From: an uncultured Alphaproteobacteria bacterium
Lineage (GTDB): Bacteria > Pseudomonadota > Alphaproteobacteria > CALKHQ01
Direction: 5' to 3'
DNA: 49,122 nucleotides
NCBI GenBank assembly: GCA_937988735.1
Contig: CALKHQ010000337.1
Location: forward strand, 1-49,122
The notes under the pieces are model-generated. The model was not told the DNA's origin, made no database searches, and saw only the letters and a program-made list of their open reading frames with translations. A program made the translations under genes and the position numbers. Shown here piece after piece: positions 34,566-43,397 of the stretch (the first letter of the stretch is position 1; every line of letters begins with the position of its first letter).

Positions 34566-35507
34566 ATGTCGGACACGACGGAACAGGACTTTCAGCGCGC
34601 GACGGAGAACCTGCCGGCGCTGACGGCCGAGGGCAACCTCAGCCGCTACCTGCACGAGATCCGGCAGTTCCCGATGCTCGACGCCGAGGAGGAGTACATG
34701 CTCGCCAAGCGCTGGCGCGAGCATGGCGACACCGAGGCCGCGCACAAGCTGGTGACCAGCCATCTGCGCCTGGTCGCCAAGATCGCCATGGGCTACCGCG
34801 GCTACGGCCTGCCGCTGGCGGAGCTGATCTCCGAGGGCAACCTCGGCATGATGCAGGCGGTGAAGCGGTTCGAGCCGGAGCGGGGCTTCCGGCTGGCCAC
34901 CTACGCCATGTGGTGGATCCGCGCCGCCATCCAGGAATACATCCTGCACTCGTGGTCGCTGGTGAAGATGGGTACCACGGCGGCGCAGAAGAAGCTCTTC
35001 TTCAACCTGCGCAAGCTGAAGGGCCAGATGCGCGCCTACGAGGAGGGCGACCTCTCGCCCGAGCGGGTGAAGAAGATCGCCACCAAGCTGAACGTGTCGG
35101 AGGAAGAGGTGGTGAACATGAACCGCCGCCTCGCCGCCCCCGACCATTCGCTGAACGCGCCGCTCCGTGCCGACGCCGAGGGCGAGTGGCAGGACTGGCT
35201 GGTCGACGAATCGGACGACCAGGAGACCGAGCTCGCCCGCCGGCAGGAGCTCGACCAGCGGCGCGCGATGCTGCAGGCGGCGCTGGCCAACCTCACCGAG
35301 CGCGAGCGCCATATCATCATGAAGCGCCGCCTCACCGACGAGCCGATGACCCTCGAGGACCTGTCGAAGGAGTTCGGCATCAGCCGCGAGCGGGTGCGCC
35401 AGATCGAGGTCCGCGCCTTCGACAAGCTGCAGCGCGCCGTGCGCAACCTCGCCATCCGCCAGCAGATGCAGGCTGCCGAGGCCGGCCTTCCCGATGCGGG
35501 ATACTGA
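34566..35507 (+). CDS. rpoH: Heat-shock sigma factor RpoH (sigma-32)
   Basis: The 313-residue sigma factor directs RNA polymerase to heat-shock promoters. Region 2 is seen around residues 60-130 (LRLVAKIAMGYRGYGLPLAEL, ATYAMWWIRAAIQEYIL), followed by the RpoH-box QKKLFFNLR (141-149). Region 4 is near the C-terminus with ISRERVRQIE. ATG 34566 is preceded by GAAGAAGGGAAGG. Alphaproteobacteria may carry more than one RpoH; this one has the RpoH box of the main family. A perfect inverted repeat sits in its leader. Confidence 0.97.
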   Translation: MSDTTEQDFQRATENLPALTAEGNLSRYLHEIRQFPMLDAEEEYMLAKRWREHGDTEAAHKLVTSHLRLVAKIAMGYRGYGLPLAELISEGNLGMMQAVKRFEPERGFRLATYAMWWIRAAIQEYILHSWSLVKMGTTAAQKKLFFNLRKLKGQMRAYEEGDLSPERVKKIATKLNVSEEEVVNMNRRLAAPDHSLNAPLRADAEGEWQDWLVDESDDQETELARRQELDQRRAMLQAALANLTERERHIIMKRRLTDEPMTLEDLSKEFGISRERVRQIEVRAFDKLQRAVRNLAIRQQMQAAEAGLPDAGY

Positions 35508-35586
35508 ACTCCATTCTTCGCGCTTGCCTGCCGCCGCATGGACGGATGATGATGCCTGCGACAGAATAACGCGCAGGGAGGCAGCG

Positions 35587-35766
35587 ATGGCGCACAAGTT
35601 CGAGATCTACAAGGACAAGGCGGGGGAGTATCGCGCCCGCTTCCGGTACAACGCCGAGGTGATCTTCTCGACCGAGGGCTACAGCAGCAAGGCTTCGGCG
35701 AAGAAGGCGATCGAATCGATCAAGAAGAACGGCCCCGAGGCCCCGGTCGAGGACGTCAGCCAGTAG
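35587..35766 (+). CDS. DUF1508 / YegP-type small protein
   Basis: The 59-residue protein has one YegP-type repeat, KFEIYKDKAGEYRARFRYNAEVIFSTEGYSSKASAKKAIESIKKN. The E. coli member has two repeats. Its role is unknown, although it is induced in several stress conditions in other bacteria. The start follows GGGAGGCAGCG. It ends exactly at the stop of the convergent epimerase gene; the two stops abut (35766/35767). Confidence 0.85.
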   Translation: MAHKFEIYKDKAGEYRARFRYNAEVIFSTEGYSSKASAKKAIESIKKNGPEAPVEDVSQ

Positions 35767-36750
35767 CTAGCCGGGATACCACACCTTCCGCGGGTCGTCG
35801 GGCGCCCGCCGGTAGTCCCAGGCGTCGTCCACCATCCGCTCCAGGGTCCATTCCGCCCGCCAGCCGAGGCGGAACCTGGCCTTGGCGTTGTCCAGCCACA
35901 CGCTGTGGTAGGGCGAGGGGACGGGCACGGTCCTGAGCCCGCGCGTGCGCGCCAGATATTCGCCCATCCGGCCGTAGTCGAGCGGCTCGTCCATGCAGAT
36001 GTGGAAGGTCTCCCGCCGGGCCTCCGGATGGTCCAGCGCGATCAGGATCGTCGACACCAGATCGGCGACGTGGACGAAGTTGCGCTTCAGCGGCACCCCC
36101 GCCGCGTCGAGCAGCACCGGCACCGCGCCTTCCGCCGCCAGCGCCTTCGCGTCCGGCACCAGATCGCAGTAGCGCGGCCCGCCGAACACGTCCTCGCCGA
36201 AGGTGTGCGCGTATTTCAGGTCGTCCTTCTCCATGATCCACGGCGCGCGCAGGCAGCAGCCGTCCAGCCCGTACTGGACGCCGTACTGCTGCAGCATCAC
36301 CTCCTCCAGCACCTTGGAAAGGGCGTAGCAGCCCGGATAGGCCATGAACGGCCCGTCCTCGGTAACCGGTGCGCTGCGCGGGTAGAAGAAGTGGCCGATG
36401 CCGGCATCGCCGCCGATCAGCACGAAGCGGCGAAAGCTGGGGTCGGCCCGCGCCTCCTCCAGCAGCCAGAACAGCCCCTTCACCGTCACGTCCATTACGT
36501 CCTCGGGCGTTTCCTTGCACGTGGCGAGATGCACGACGTGGGTCACGCCGGCCATCGCCGCCTGCGCCACCGCCCGGTCGGCGATCGAGCCCTTCACCAC
36601 CTCCAGCCGGTCCGTCTGCGGCAGGGTGCGGTTGTGGCACAGCGCCCGGATGCGACCGGCATCGGGGTCGGCGAGAAAGCGCTCGATGAAGTGGCGGCCC
36701 ACCTTGCCGGTGGCGCCGGTGACGAGAACGAGGCGGTCGTGGCCGGACAT
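35767..36750 (-). CDS. NAD-dependent epimerase/dehydratase
   Basis: The 327-residue extended-SDR protein has the Rossmann loop TGATGKVGR (11-19). The YxxxK pair is Tyr142 and Lys146 (CYALSK). The usual catalytic Ser/Thr before it is replaced by a Gly/Asp-rich LIGGDAGIG, so activity may be altered. A GGGAGGAAG site precedes ATG 36750. Substrate class is probably a nucleotide sugar or a related lactone or aldehyde; the neighbours do not help. Confidence 0.85.
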   Translation of the reverse strand: MSGHDRLVLVTGATGKVGRHFIERFLADPDAGRIRALCHNRTLPQTDRLEVVKGSIADRAVAQAAMAGVTHVVHLATCKETPEDVMDVTVKGLFWLLEEARADPSFRRFVLIGGDAGIGHFFYPRSAPVTEDGPFMAYPGCYALSKVLEEVMLQQYGVQYGLDGCCLRAPWIMEKDDLKYAHTFGEDVFGGPRYCDLVPDAKALAAEGAVPVLLDAAGVPLKRNFVHVADLVSTILIALDHPEARRETFHICMDEPLDYGRMGEYLARTRGLRTVPVPSPYHSVWLDNAKARFRLGWRAEWTLERMVDDAWDYRRAPDDPRKVWYPG

Positions 36751-37250
36751 CGGTTCTTCCTCCCTGCTGCGGCGCCGACTGTCCCCGCATTCGCCTCCGC
36801 CGCGCAAGGGGCGGGCAACCATTTTTCTGCGCCCGCAGGTGCTGACGCGGGTGTGACGGCTGCCCGATGAATTGCGCCGCAATCGTGTGATGAAATCAGG
36901 TCAGGCGACAGTTAAGCGAAAGTAAACGCGTCTGACCGTGCAAGACATCGTTGCCCTTGCGGTGCAATCGGTGATATGCGGGTCGCGATCCGACGTGCCG
37001 GATAAGTAGAGACTGGTTCTCAGTCTCGCGCGTGCGGAGGAGCTGGTGCTTCCGGGGGCGACGAAGCAGTGGGGTTGGACCGCGGCCTGATCGGGCAGGT
37101 GGAGGGCGCCTCCTGCGGGCGCAAGCCGGTCCTCGCGGCTGCTCATGACGGTCCGCTCCGGCCAGGGGCCGGTGTCGCTCTCGTGGTGCGGCAAGAAGAA
37201 CCGAGCGGCGCATTCCGGATTGGGGTTCAGTATTCAGTACTGGAAAGGAA
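36751..37250. other. 500-bp gap with hairpin and repeats
   Basis: No gene is supported here. The stretch is AT-richer near 36870-37010. It contains the perfect hairpin GAGACTG-GTTCT-CAGTCTC at 37009-37027, and, next to the OMP ribosome-binding site, tandem TTCAGTA copies (37226-37239) overlapping CAGTA-N5-TACTG (37228-37242). These may be the promoter or leader of the outer-membrane protein gene. Confidence 0.5.
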
Positions 37251-37994
37251 ATGATGAGAACGCTGTTCGCTTCTTTCGGCGCCGTTGCGCTCCTGGGAGC
37301 GTCATCGGCCGCCTTTCCCGCCTGGTCGCAGGAAGGTCACGACTGGTCGGGCGCATATGTTGGCGTGCACGGCGGCCATGCGTGGGGCGCCTCCGAATAC
37401 ACGGATGCCGAATACAACGGCGGCTTCCTGATCTATCCGGTCGTGAACTGGGATGTCGGCTCGGACGGTCCGCTGGCAGGCATCCACGGCGGATACAACC
37501 TGCAGCACGGCAGCTTCGTGGTCGGCATCGAGGGCGAGCTCGGTTATCTCGGCCTCGACGGATCGGCGATGCAGCCGGGCGTGGATCCGGTGGGCGTCGC
37601 CTATGACGCGGGCGGCGTGATCGAGAAGGGCCTGTACGGGGGCCTCAGCCTCCGGCTGGGAGTCGCCTTCGACCGTACCCTGCTCTACGGCAAGGGCGGG
37701 GCGGTCTATTCGACCGCCAAGGTGGGCTTCCTCGACGCCTGCGATGTTGCCCCGTGCGGCAATATCCTGTTCGACGCGTCCGAGGAGGCAGGCTGGGGCT
37801 ATCAGCTCGGCGGCGGCGTCGAGCATGCCCTCACCGACAACTGGTCGATCCGGGGTGAGTACTCCTACCTCGACTTCGGCAGTGTGGGCATCGACGGCAC
37901 GATGGTCGGCGGCGGGCGGACGGGCGATCCCGCCCATGTCGATGCCGATCTGGCCGTCCATGCCTTCCGCATCGGCGTGAACTACGACTTCTGA
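37251..37994 (+). CDS. Outer-membrane beta-barrel protein (Omp25/31-like)
   Basis: The 247-residue protein has a signal peptide ending near PAWSQ-E (residue 27). Alternating strands typical of an 8-stranded barrel follow: WSGAYVGVHGGHAWG, VVGIEGELGYLG, NWSIRGEYSYLDFG, ending in a C-terminal Phe (FRIGVNYDF). Such barrels bind the envelope and are immunodominant in related pathogens. GAAAGGAA precedes ATG 37251, with a second ATG at 37254. The long leader suggests regulation. Confidence 0.88.
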   Translation: MMRTLFASFGAVALLGASSAAFPAWSQEGHDWSGAYVGVHGGHAWGASEYTDAEYNGGFLIYPVVNWDVGSDGPLAGIHGGYNLQHGSFVVGIEGELGYLGLDGSAMQPGVDPVGVAYDAGGVIEKGLYGGLSLRLGVAFDRTLLYGKGGAVYSTAKVGFLDACDVAPCGNILFDASEEAGWGYQLGGGVEHALTDNWSIRGEYSYLDFGSVGIDGTMVGGGRTGDPAHVDADLAVHAFRIGVNYDF

Positions 37995-38073
37995 CCGCCC
38001 GGCGGCGGGACGTTGCCGGACCGGCGGTCCGGATGCGACACTGCCTGCCGGCCGGGAAGGGGAGGGCAGCACC

Positions 38074-38301
38074 ATGCCGGGCGCAGGACGATGGACGGCC
38101 CTGCTTGCAGGACTGGCGGCGGGCGCCGCGCTCGCCGGGTGCCAGCGTGCCGCGCCGCCGCCGTCCGCCGCGACCGACCGCGGCTGCCTTTACGGCACGG
38201 CAGAGGAGCTGGCGTCCTGCGAGACCTACGATAACGAGCCGGAGCAGTGCCGCATCGCCGGGGGGCTCTACGACGCCGCCACCGGCCGCTGCCTCCGCTA
38301 G
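38074..38301 (+). CDS. Small lipoprotein with four further Cys
   Basis: The 75-residue protein has a lipobox LAGC (Cys23 at the anchor). The mature peptide has Cys at about 38, 50, 59 and 73, enough for two disulfides. Function is unknown. It follows the OMP gene by 79 bp on the same strand and may be co-transcribed. No ortholog is recognised. Confidence 0.7.
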   Translation: MPGAGRWTALLAGLAAGAALAGCQRAAPPPSAATDRGCLYGTAEELASCETYDNEPEQCRIAGGLYDAATGRCLR

Positions 38302-38402
38302 CCGGGCTGTCGGCGTCCCGCGGCACGATCACCGCTACCGTCCGCGCGTCTCCCGGGCTACCTGTTCCGGCATTGTCGTCCATCGCGAATCGGGAGGAAC
38401 GG

Positions 38403-39407
38403 ATGAGCCTGGGGATCGGAGTCATCGGCGCCGGCGTGATGGGCGCCGATCACGCGCGGACCATCGCCGCACAGGGCGGCATGCGCGTGGTCGCCGTGTG
38501 CGATCCCGACCGCGCCCGGGCGGAGGCCTCCGCCGCCAATGCGGGCGGCGCGCGGGTGGAGACCGATCCGCATGCGGTGATCGGGGCGGAGGACGTCGAT
38601 GCCGTCCTCGTCGCCTCGCCCGACGAGACCCACGCCGAATACACCCTCGCCTGCATCGCCGCCGGCAAGCCGGTGCTGTGCGAGAAGCCGCTGGCTGCCT
38701 CGATCGCGGAATGCGAGCAGGTGATCGAGGCCGAGCAGAAGGCCGGCCGGCGGCTGGTCCAGGTCGGCTTCATGCGCCGCTTCGACCCGGCCTATGTGGA
38801 CATGAAGCAGCGCCATGCGGAGGGCGGCCTGGGCAACGCGCGCCTGCTGCACTGCATCCACCGCAACGCCTCGGCGCCGGTTTTCTTCAAGGGGCTGATG
38901 ATCATCACCAACGCCGCGGTGCACGAGTTCGACATCTGCCGCTGGCTGCTGGAGGCGGAGATCACCCGCATCCACGTCCACCGCAGCCGTCCGACGGCCG
39001 CGGGCGCTGCCGCCTTCGAGGACCCGCTGCTGATCGCGCTGGAGATGGACCGCGGTCAGCTCGTGGATATCGAGGTCTATGTCAACTGCGGCTACGGCTA
39101 CGACATCCGCACCGAGCTGGTCTGTGACCGGGGCACGCTGACCATGCTGCCGCCGCACCTGTCGGAGCTGCGCCAGGCGGGCGGCACCGCCTTTGCCTTC
39201 GCCCCCGACTGGCGCCAGCGCTTCCGCGACGCCTACCGGCTTCAGGCGTGCGGCTGGCGCGACTCGATCCTCTCCGGCAGGCCGGTCGGCGCCAGCGCCT
39301 GGGACGGCATGGTCGCCACCATCGTCGCCGAGGCCGGCTGCAGGGCGCTGGAGACCGGACAGGGCGAGGCGATCAGCCTGCCGCCGCGGCCCGCGTTCTA
39401 CGCCTGA
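38403..39407 (+). CDS. Gfo/Idh/MocA oxidoreductase, inositol 2-dehydrogenase-like
   Basis: The 334-residue protein has the Rossmann loop GVIGAGVMGADH, and the conserved CEKPLA Lys. The VHEFDICRWLL helix contains His and Asp residues typical of the inositol dehydrogenase group, which oxidises myo- or scyllo-inositol C2 with NAD. No inositol catabolic genes (iolB-E) lie nearby, so a different sugar substrate is possible. GGGAGGAACGG precedes ATG 38403. It converges on rtcB with 42 bp between stops. Confidence 0.9.
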   Translation: MSLGIGVIGAGVMGADHARTIAAQGGMRVVAVCDPDRARAEASAANAGGARVETDPHAVIGAEDVDAVLVASPDETHAEYTLACIAAGKPVLCEKPLAASIAECEQVIEAEQKAGRRLVQVGFMRRFDPAYVDMKQRHAEGGLGNARLLHCIHRNASAPVFFKGLMIITNAAVHEFDICRWLLEAEITRIHVHRSRPTAAGAAAFEDPLLIALEMDRGQLVDIEVYVNCGYGYDIRTELVCDRGTLTMLPPHLSELRQAGGTAFAFAPDWRQRFRDAYRLQACGWRDSILSGRPVGASAWDGMVATIVAEAGCRALETGQGEAISLPPRPAFYA

Positions 39408-39449
39408 GCGGCCGGCCCCGTCGCCGGGCAGGGACGGGGTGACGGCCGG

Positions 39450-40664
39450 TCACCCCTTCACGCACACCACCTGGCGCAGGGTGTGGACGATCTCCACCAG
39501 GTCGGCCTGCGCAGCCATCACCGCGTCGATGTCCTTGTAGGCGCCGGGTGTTTCGTCCAGCACGCCCTGGTCCTTGCGGCACTCGATGCCGGCGGTGGCG
39601 GCGGCGTGGTCGGCGAGGGTGAAGCGGCGCTTCGCCTCCTCGCGCGACATCCGGCGGCCGGCCCCGTGCGAGCAGCTCTCGAAGCTTTCCGGGTTGCCCA
39701 GCCCGCGCACGATGTAGGAGCGGGCGCCCATCGAGCCGGGGATGATGCCGAGCTCGCCCCTGCCCGCGCGCACCGCGCCCTTGCGGGTGACCCACACCTC
39801 CGCGCCGAAGTGGCGCTCGCGCGCCACGTAATTGTGGTGGCAGTTCACCGCCTTCGCGCCGAAGCGGAACGGCGGCAGCATCTCGCGCAGGACGCCCAGC
39901 ACCCGGTCCATCATCTGCCGGCGGTTCTCGGCGGCGAAGGCCTGGGCGAAGCCGACGGCCGTGACGTAGTCGTCGAAGGCCTCGCTGCCCTCGTCCAGCC
40001 ACGCCAGCGCCTGGTCCTCGAGCCCGATGCCGGCCCTGCGCACCGTCTCCTTCGCCGCGGCGATGAAGTACATGCCGATCCGGTTGCCCAGCCCGCGCGA
40101 GCCGGAGTGCAGCATCACCCACAGCCGGTCGTTCTCGTCGAGGCAGAGCTCGATGAAGTGGTTGCCGGTGCCGAGCGTGCCGAGCTGCTCCCAGCTGTAG
40201 CCGCTCTCGAGCTTCGGGTGGCGCGCGCAGATCCGCCGCCACCCGGCTTGCAACCCGGCCCACGCCCGCTCCACCGCCGCCGGCGCGCCGCGGCGGCCCG
40301 GCTCCAGCCACGAGCCGCGCTTGCCCGGCCCGCCCACCGGCACCGCCCGCTCGATCGCCGCGCGCAGCGGGGCGAGACTGTCAGGGAGCTGGCTGGCGGT
40401 GAGCGTGGTCTCCACCGCCACCATCCCGCAGCCGATGTCCACTCCCACCGCCGCCGGCACGATCGCGCCGCGGGTCGGGATCACGCTGCCCACGGTAGCG
40501 CCCATGCCCCAGTGCACGTCGGGCATCAACGCGACATGGCGGTGAATGAACGGGAGGCGTGCGACATTGCCGAGCTGGACCAGCGCGTCCTCGCCGACCG
40601 GCACGCTCTTCACCCAGGTCTTCACCGGCCCGCCGCCGGTCTCGATCAGTTCATAGCCGCTCAT
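39450..40664 (-). CDS. rtcB: RNA-splicing ligase RtcB
   Basis: The 404-residue enzyme joins 2',3'-cyclic-phosphate or 3'-phosphate RNA ends to 5'-OH ends using GTP and Mn. Motifs seen are PDVHWGMGATVG, GVDIGCGM (metal Cys79), LGTGNHFIEL, HSGSRGLG and the guanylated His333 in SCSHGAGR. It lacks a neighbouring rtcA or the sigma-54 regulator rtcR seen in enterobacteria. A minus-strand intrinsic terminator lies just upstream, so it is expressed independently of the kinase. Confidence 0.95.
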   Translation of the reverse strand: MSGYELIETGGGPVKTWVKSVPVGEDALVQLGNVARLPFIHRHVALMPDVHWGMGATVGSVIPTRGAIVPAAVGVDIGCGMVAVETTLTASQLPDSLAPLRAAIERAVPVGGPGKRGSWLEPGRRGAPAAVERAWAGLQAGWRRICARHPKLESGYSWEQLGTLGTGNHFIELCLDENDRLWVMLHSGSRGLGNRIGMYFIAAAKETVRRAGIGLEDQALAWLDEGSEAFDDYVTAVGFAQAFAAENRRQMMDRVLGVLREMLPPFRFGAKAVNCHHNYVARERHFGAEVWVTRKGAVRAGRGELGIIPGSMGARSYIVRGLGNPESFESCSHGAGRRMSREEAKRRFTLADHAAATAGIECRKDQGVLDETPGAYKDIDAVMAAQADLVEIVHTLRQVVCVKG

Positions 40665-40733
40665 GTCCGCCTCCCTGCGCGCCGCTCCGGCCCGCCTGCC
40701 CGGGCCGCTTCCGTCGGGATCCGCGATGGCAAC

Positions 40734-40757
40734 AAAAAACCCCGCCGGCGGGCGGGG
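40734..40757 (-). terminator. Intrinsic terminator upstream of rtcB
   Basis: On the minus strand a 7-bp stem CCCCGCC/GGCGGGG with a 4-nt loop is followed directly by TTTTTT. It lies 45 bp past the stop of a possible 47-residue frame and about 225 bp past the histidine-kinase stop, so it ends a transcript coming from the kinase. Confidence 0.88.
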
Positions 40758-40801
40758 TCGGTGGGAGGCGCCGGTGCGGCCGGCGGCGCTGTGCCCGCCC
40801 G

Positions 40802-40945
40802 CTACCGAAGCTCCTCGGCGCCCGCCGCGCCGGCCATGGCCTCTGCTGCCGCTGTCAAGGTCGCCGCTCCTGCGGGCTGGAGTTGAAGACCAAAGGGGTC
40901 GCGCCACCGGGGCGCGGGCCGCGGCGTATAGCGGAGGCGGCGCAT
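40802..40945 (-). CDS. Possible small protein between kinase and terminator
   Basis: This 47-residue frame (RRLRYTPRPAPRWRDPFGL, then an Ala-rich helix ending AGAEELR) starts 37 bp after the kinase stop and ends 45 bp before the terminator. The basic N-terminal half and Ala-rich helix could be a real small protein co-transcribed with the kinase. No ribosome-binding site is evident, so this is tentative. Confidence 0.35.
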   Translation of the reverse strand: MRRLRYTPRPAPRWRDPFGLQLQPAGAATLTAAAEAMAGAAGAEELR

Positions 40946-40982
40946 GCGGTCAAGGATCGCGGTGCGGCAGGCCGCCGCCTGG

Positions 40983-42128
40983 TCAGGCGCGGGCCTGCTG
41001 CCGGGGGAGGGCGACACGCTCGGCCGGCAGCTCCGCGGTCACAAGCGTGCCCTGGCCGGGGGTGCTGGCGATCGCGACCGTGCCGCCGTGCAGATCGACG
41101 AACCGCTTGACGAGCGCCAGTCCCAGGCCGGCGCCCTCCACCGGGCGGCCGGCGTCGCCCTGGCGGAAGGGCTCGAACACGTGCGGCAGGAAGGCGGGGT
41201 CGATGCCGACGCCGCTGTCGGCGACGGTCAGCTCGGCCCGGCCGTTGACCAGCCGCCAGCACACTGCCACCCGGCCGCCGGCCGGGGTGAACTTGATTGC
41301 GTTGGAGACGAGGTTGACCATGACCTGGCGCAGCCGCTGCGGGTCGCCGAGCAGCAGGAACGGCTCGCCCTCCACCGCCAGCACCAGGTCCACGCCCGAG
41401 CGCAGCACCAGGTCGTCGAACAGGCTGCGGCACCACTCGTTCATCTCCAGCGGATCGACGACCCCTTCCTCCAGCTCCAGCCGGTCGGACTCGATCTTCG
41501 AGATGTCGAGGATGTCGTTGATCAGGCCCAGCAGGTGCCGGCCCGCCTCGCAGATGTCGCGGGCGTATTCCTTGTACTTGCTGCTGCTGTGCCGGCCGTA
41601 GAGCTCCTGCTCCAGCACCGTGCCGAAGCCGATGATGGCGTTGAGCGGAGTGCGCAGCTCGTGGCTCATGTTGGCGAGGAACTCGGACTTGGCACGGTTG
41701 GCCCGCTCCGCCTGCTCCTTCGCCGCCCGCAGCTCCTGCTGCGCCAGGATCAGGTCGGTGACGTCGGTCTGGATGCTGACGAAGCCGCCGGAGCGGGTGC
41801 GCCGGTCGGTGGCGCGGATCCAGCGGCCGTCGGCGAGCTGGACCACGAACGACCCCTCGAGGCTGTGCCGGTACTGCGCCTTGCGCTCAAGGTAGCTCTC
41901 GACGTCGCTGCCCTCGCCCATGACGACCTTGCCGCGGGTGACGTCCAGCCGGCCAAGCTCGCTGAAGTGCACGCCCGGCCGCGCCTCCTCGTCGGTGTAC
42001 TGGTAGAGCTGCTTGAAGGTCTGGTTGCAGGCGACGAGGCGGCCGTCGCGGTCGTAGACGACGAAGGCGTCCGAAATCTTGTCGAGCGCCTCTGCAATCG
42101 CCTGCAGGCTTTCCTCGTCCGCGATCAT
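40983..42128 (-). CDS. Cytoplasmic PAS-domain histidine kinase
   Basis: The 381-residue kinase has no membrane helix. A PAS domain (about 7-128) precedes the HisKA domain with the phospho-accepting His156 in NMSHELRTPLN. The ATPase boxes are NLVSNAIKF, VADSGVGID and GAGLGLALVK. It would sense a cytosolic signal (redox, ligand or oxygen) and phosphorylate a response regulator that is not in the window. It contrasts with the Tyr591 protein at 5252-7744. The 206-bp gap 42129-42334 is AT-richer and contains the TGACAAAGT motif. Confidence 0.92.
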   Translation of the reverse strand: MIADEESLQAIAEALDKISDAFVVYDRDGRLVACNQTFKQLYQYTDEEARPGVHFSELGRLDVTRGKVVMGEGSDVESYLERKAQYRHSLEGSFVVQLADGRWIRATDRRTRSGGFVSIQTDVTDLILAQQELRAAKEQAERANRAKSEFLANMSHELRTPLNAIIGFGTVLEQELYGRHSSSKYKEYARDICEAGRHLLGLINDILDISKIESDRLELEEGVVDPLEMNEWCRSLFDDLVLRSGVDLVLAVEGEPFLLLGDPQRLRQVMVNLVSNAIKFTPAGGRVAVCWRLVNGRAELTVADSGVGIDPAFLPHVFEPFRQGDAGRPVEGAGLGLALVKRFVDLHGGTVAIASTPGQGTLVTAELPAERVALPRQQARA

Positions 42129-42334
42129 GCCCCCGACCCGATGCTCCTTCGCCGAGTTCCGGTGCGTGCAGCGCGCCGGCCCGGGGGGAACATAGGCAGG
42201 CGAATCTGACAAAGTAATTAAACGGCCCGACAATTGGCGGGGCGCGCCGCACCCTCCGCCCGCGGCACGGCCTTTTGCAGCGCCGGCCGGTCGGGTAAAC
42301 AGGCGGCACCGATTCCACGCCGCAGGGGACCAAG

Positions 42335-42523
42335 ATGGCAGGAGACAAGTCCGTCCACAGCTTCGAACTCGTCGACGACCAGGCCGCCTTTCTGGCGGAG
42401 ATGGCGGCGACCTACGACCTGCCCGACGCCGGCAAGGCCCTGCGCGTGCTGATCGACTATGCGATGCAGGAGGGCGACCGCGACGCCATCTTCTCGCAGG
42501 TCCGCTGCCTGCGCTGCGCCTGA
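42335..42523 (+). CDS. Small hypothetical protein with C-terminal CxxC
   Basis: This 62-residue acidic protein has a helix-rich core (FLAEMAATYDLPDAGKALRVLIDYAM) that resembles a ribbon-helix-helix or antitoxin-like fold. It ends in CLRCA, a possible metal site. No partner gene is adjacent. It diverges from the kinase gene. Confidence 0.6.
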   Translation: MAGDKSVHSFELVDDQAAFLAEMAATYDLPDAGKALRVLIDYAMQEGDRDAIFSQVRCLRCA

Positions 42524-42610
42524 GCGGTGAGGGGCGCCTGGCTGCCCCCCCTGGCGCGCCTGAGACGTCGAAAAGTTCGCGGGAAGGTTCCCGCCCGGGC
42601 AAGGCAGGGA

Positions 42611-42805
42611 TCAGGCGCGGCTGTAGCGTCGGCCGCCGCCGCTCGGCCCGAACAGCAGCCACGCGATGAAGCCGACCACCGGCAGCAGGAAGATGGCGAC
42701 CACCCAGATCACCTTGTTCCGGGTGGAGGCGTCGCTGCCGATGGTGCGCGCGATCGCGTAGACGTCGAGCAGGAACACGACAACCGCGAAAAAGCCTTCC
42801 AGCAT
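42611..42805 (-). CDS. PLDc_N-like small membrane protein
   Basis: The 64-residue protein has two hydrophobic helices (about 4-19 and 33-51). The WVVAIFLLPVVGFIAWLLFGP segment is typical of the phospholipase-D N-terminal (PLDc_N) family. The members without a PLD domain are unexplained membrane proteins. GGAGGG precedes the ATG at 42805. Confidence 0.8.
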   Translation of the reverse strand: MLEGFFAVVVFLLDVYAIARTIGSDASTRNKVIWVVAIFLLPVVGFIAWLLFGPSGGGRRYSRA

Positions 42806-42887
42806 CGGGCCCTCCTGGATCGGTTCAGGCCCAACCTCCACGGTCGCCGATGGTTCCGGACGGGCACCTGCGCCGCCCTGCCGGCAG

Positions 42888-43259
42888 CTACTGCCGCAGG
42901 ATGCCGCTCAGGGGCCCGGACAGTCCGGGGCGCACCTGCAGCACGCTCCCGCCGCTGCTGCCTGGGCTGACGGTGATGCGGTCCGTCAGGTTCGGGTGGC
43001 TGCTCCGCGGCGAACAGTAGAGCAGCCGGCCGGTCTGGATCAGGCCGGTCTGCGGGTTCTCGATGTTGCAGGTCCGCCCTTCCAGCGCCCCGCAGCCATA
43101 TCCGCGGCTGTCGTAGGTGTCGTAGGAAGCGGTGCTTCCGGTGTCGCAGAAGCACTGGCAGCGGGTGTCGCTGGTGACGCCGTTGTCCAGCGCTGCCGCC
43201 GGCGCCGCGCTCGCGGCCAGGAGGGCCGCGGCGATGCTCGCAAGGATCCGCCTGTCCAT
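42888..43259 (-). CDS. Secreted six-Cys protein, copy A
   Basis: The 123-residue protein has a signal peptide (to about residue 23) and six Cys at 34, 36, 38, 56, 64 and 82. The core GYGCGALEGRTCNIENPQTG is shared with copy B. After a Ser/Gly-rich linker it ends PGLSGPLSGILRQ. No known family was recognised. Six Cys in a small secreted domain suggest disulfides and an extracellular or periplasmic role. Confidence 0.7.
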   Translation of the reverse strand: MDRRILASIAAALLAASAAPAAALDNGVTSDTRCQCFCDTGSTASYDTYDSRGYGCGALEGRTCNIENPQTGLIQTGRLLYCSPRSSHPNLTDRITVSPGSSGGSVLQVRPGLSGPLSGILRQ

Positions 43260-43298
43260 CCGTCGCTCCTTCAGCCCGCCCGGAGCCCCATCGCTCCG
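43243..43298. repeat. 56-bp direct repeat, copy A
   Basis: This 56-bp sequence spans the signal-peptide start of copy A and its upstream region. It is identical to 43762-43817, which spans the same part of copy B. It supports a recent tandem duplication of gene plus leader. Confidence 0.9.
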
Positions 43299-43397
43299 GT
43301 GGCAGCGCCTCTGTCGCCGATGGGGCGGTTCCGGTTCACGCCGGAGGTGATGAACAGGAAAGCGGGCCGGCGTCGCTGCCGGCCCGCATCGTCCGAG

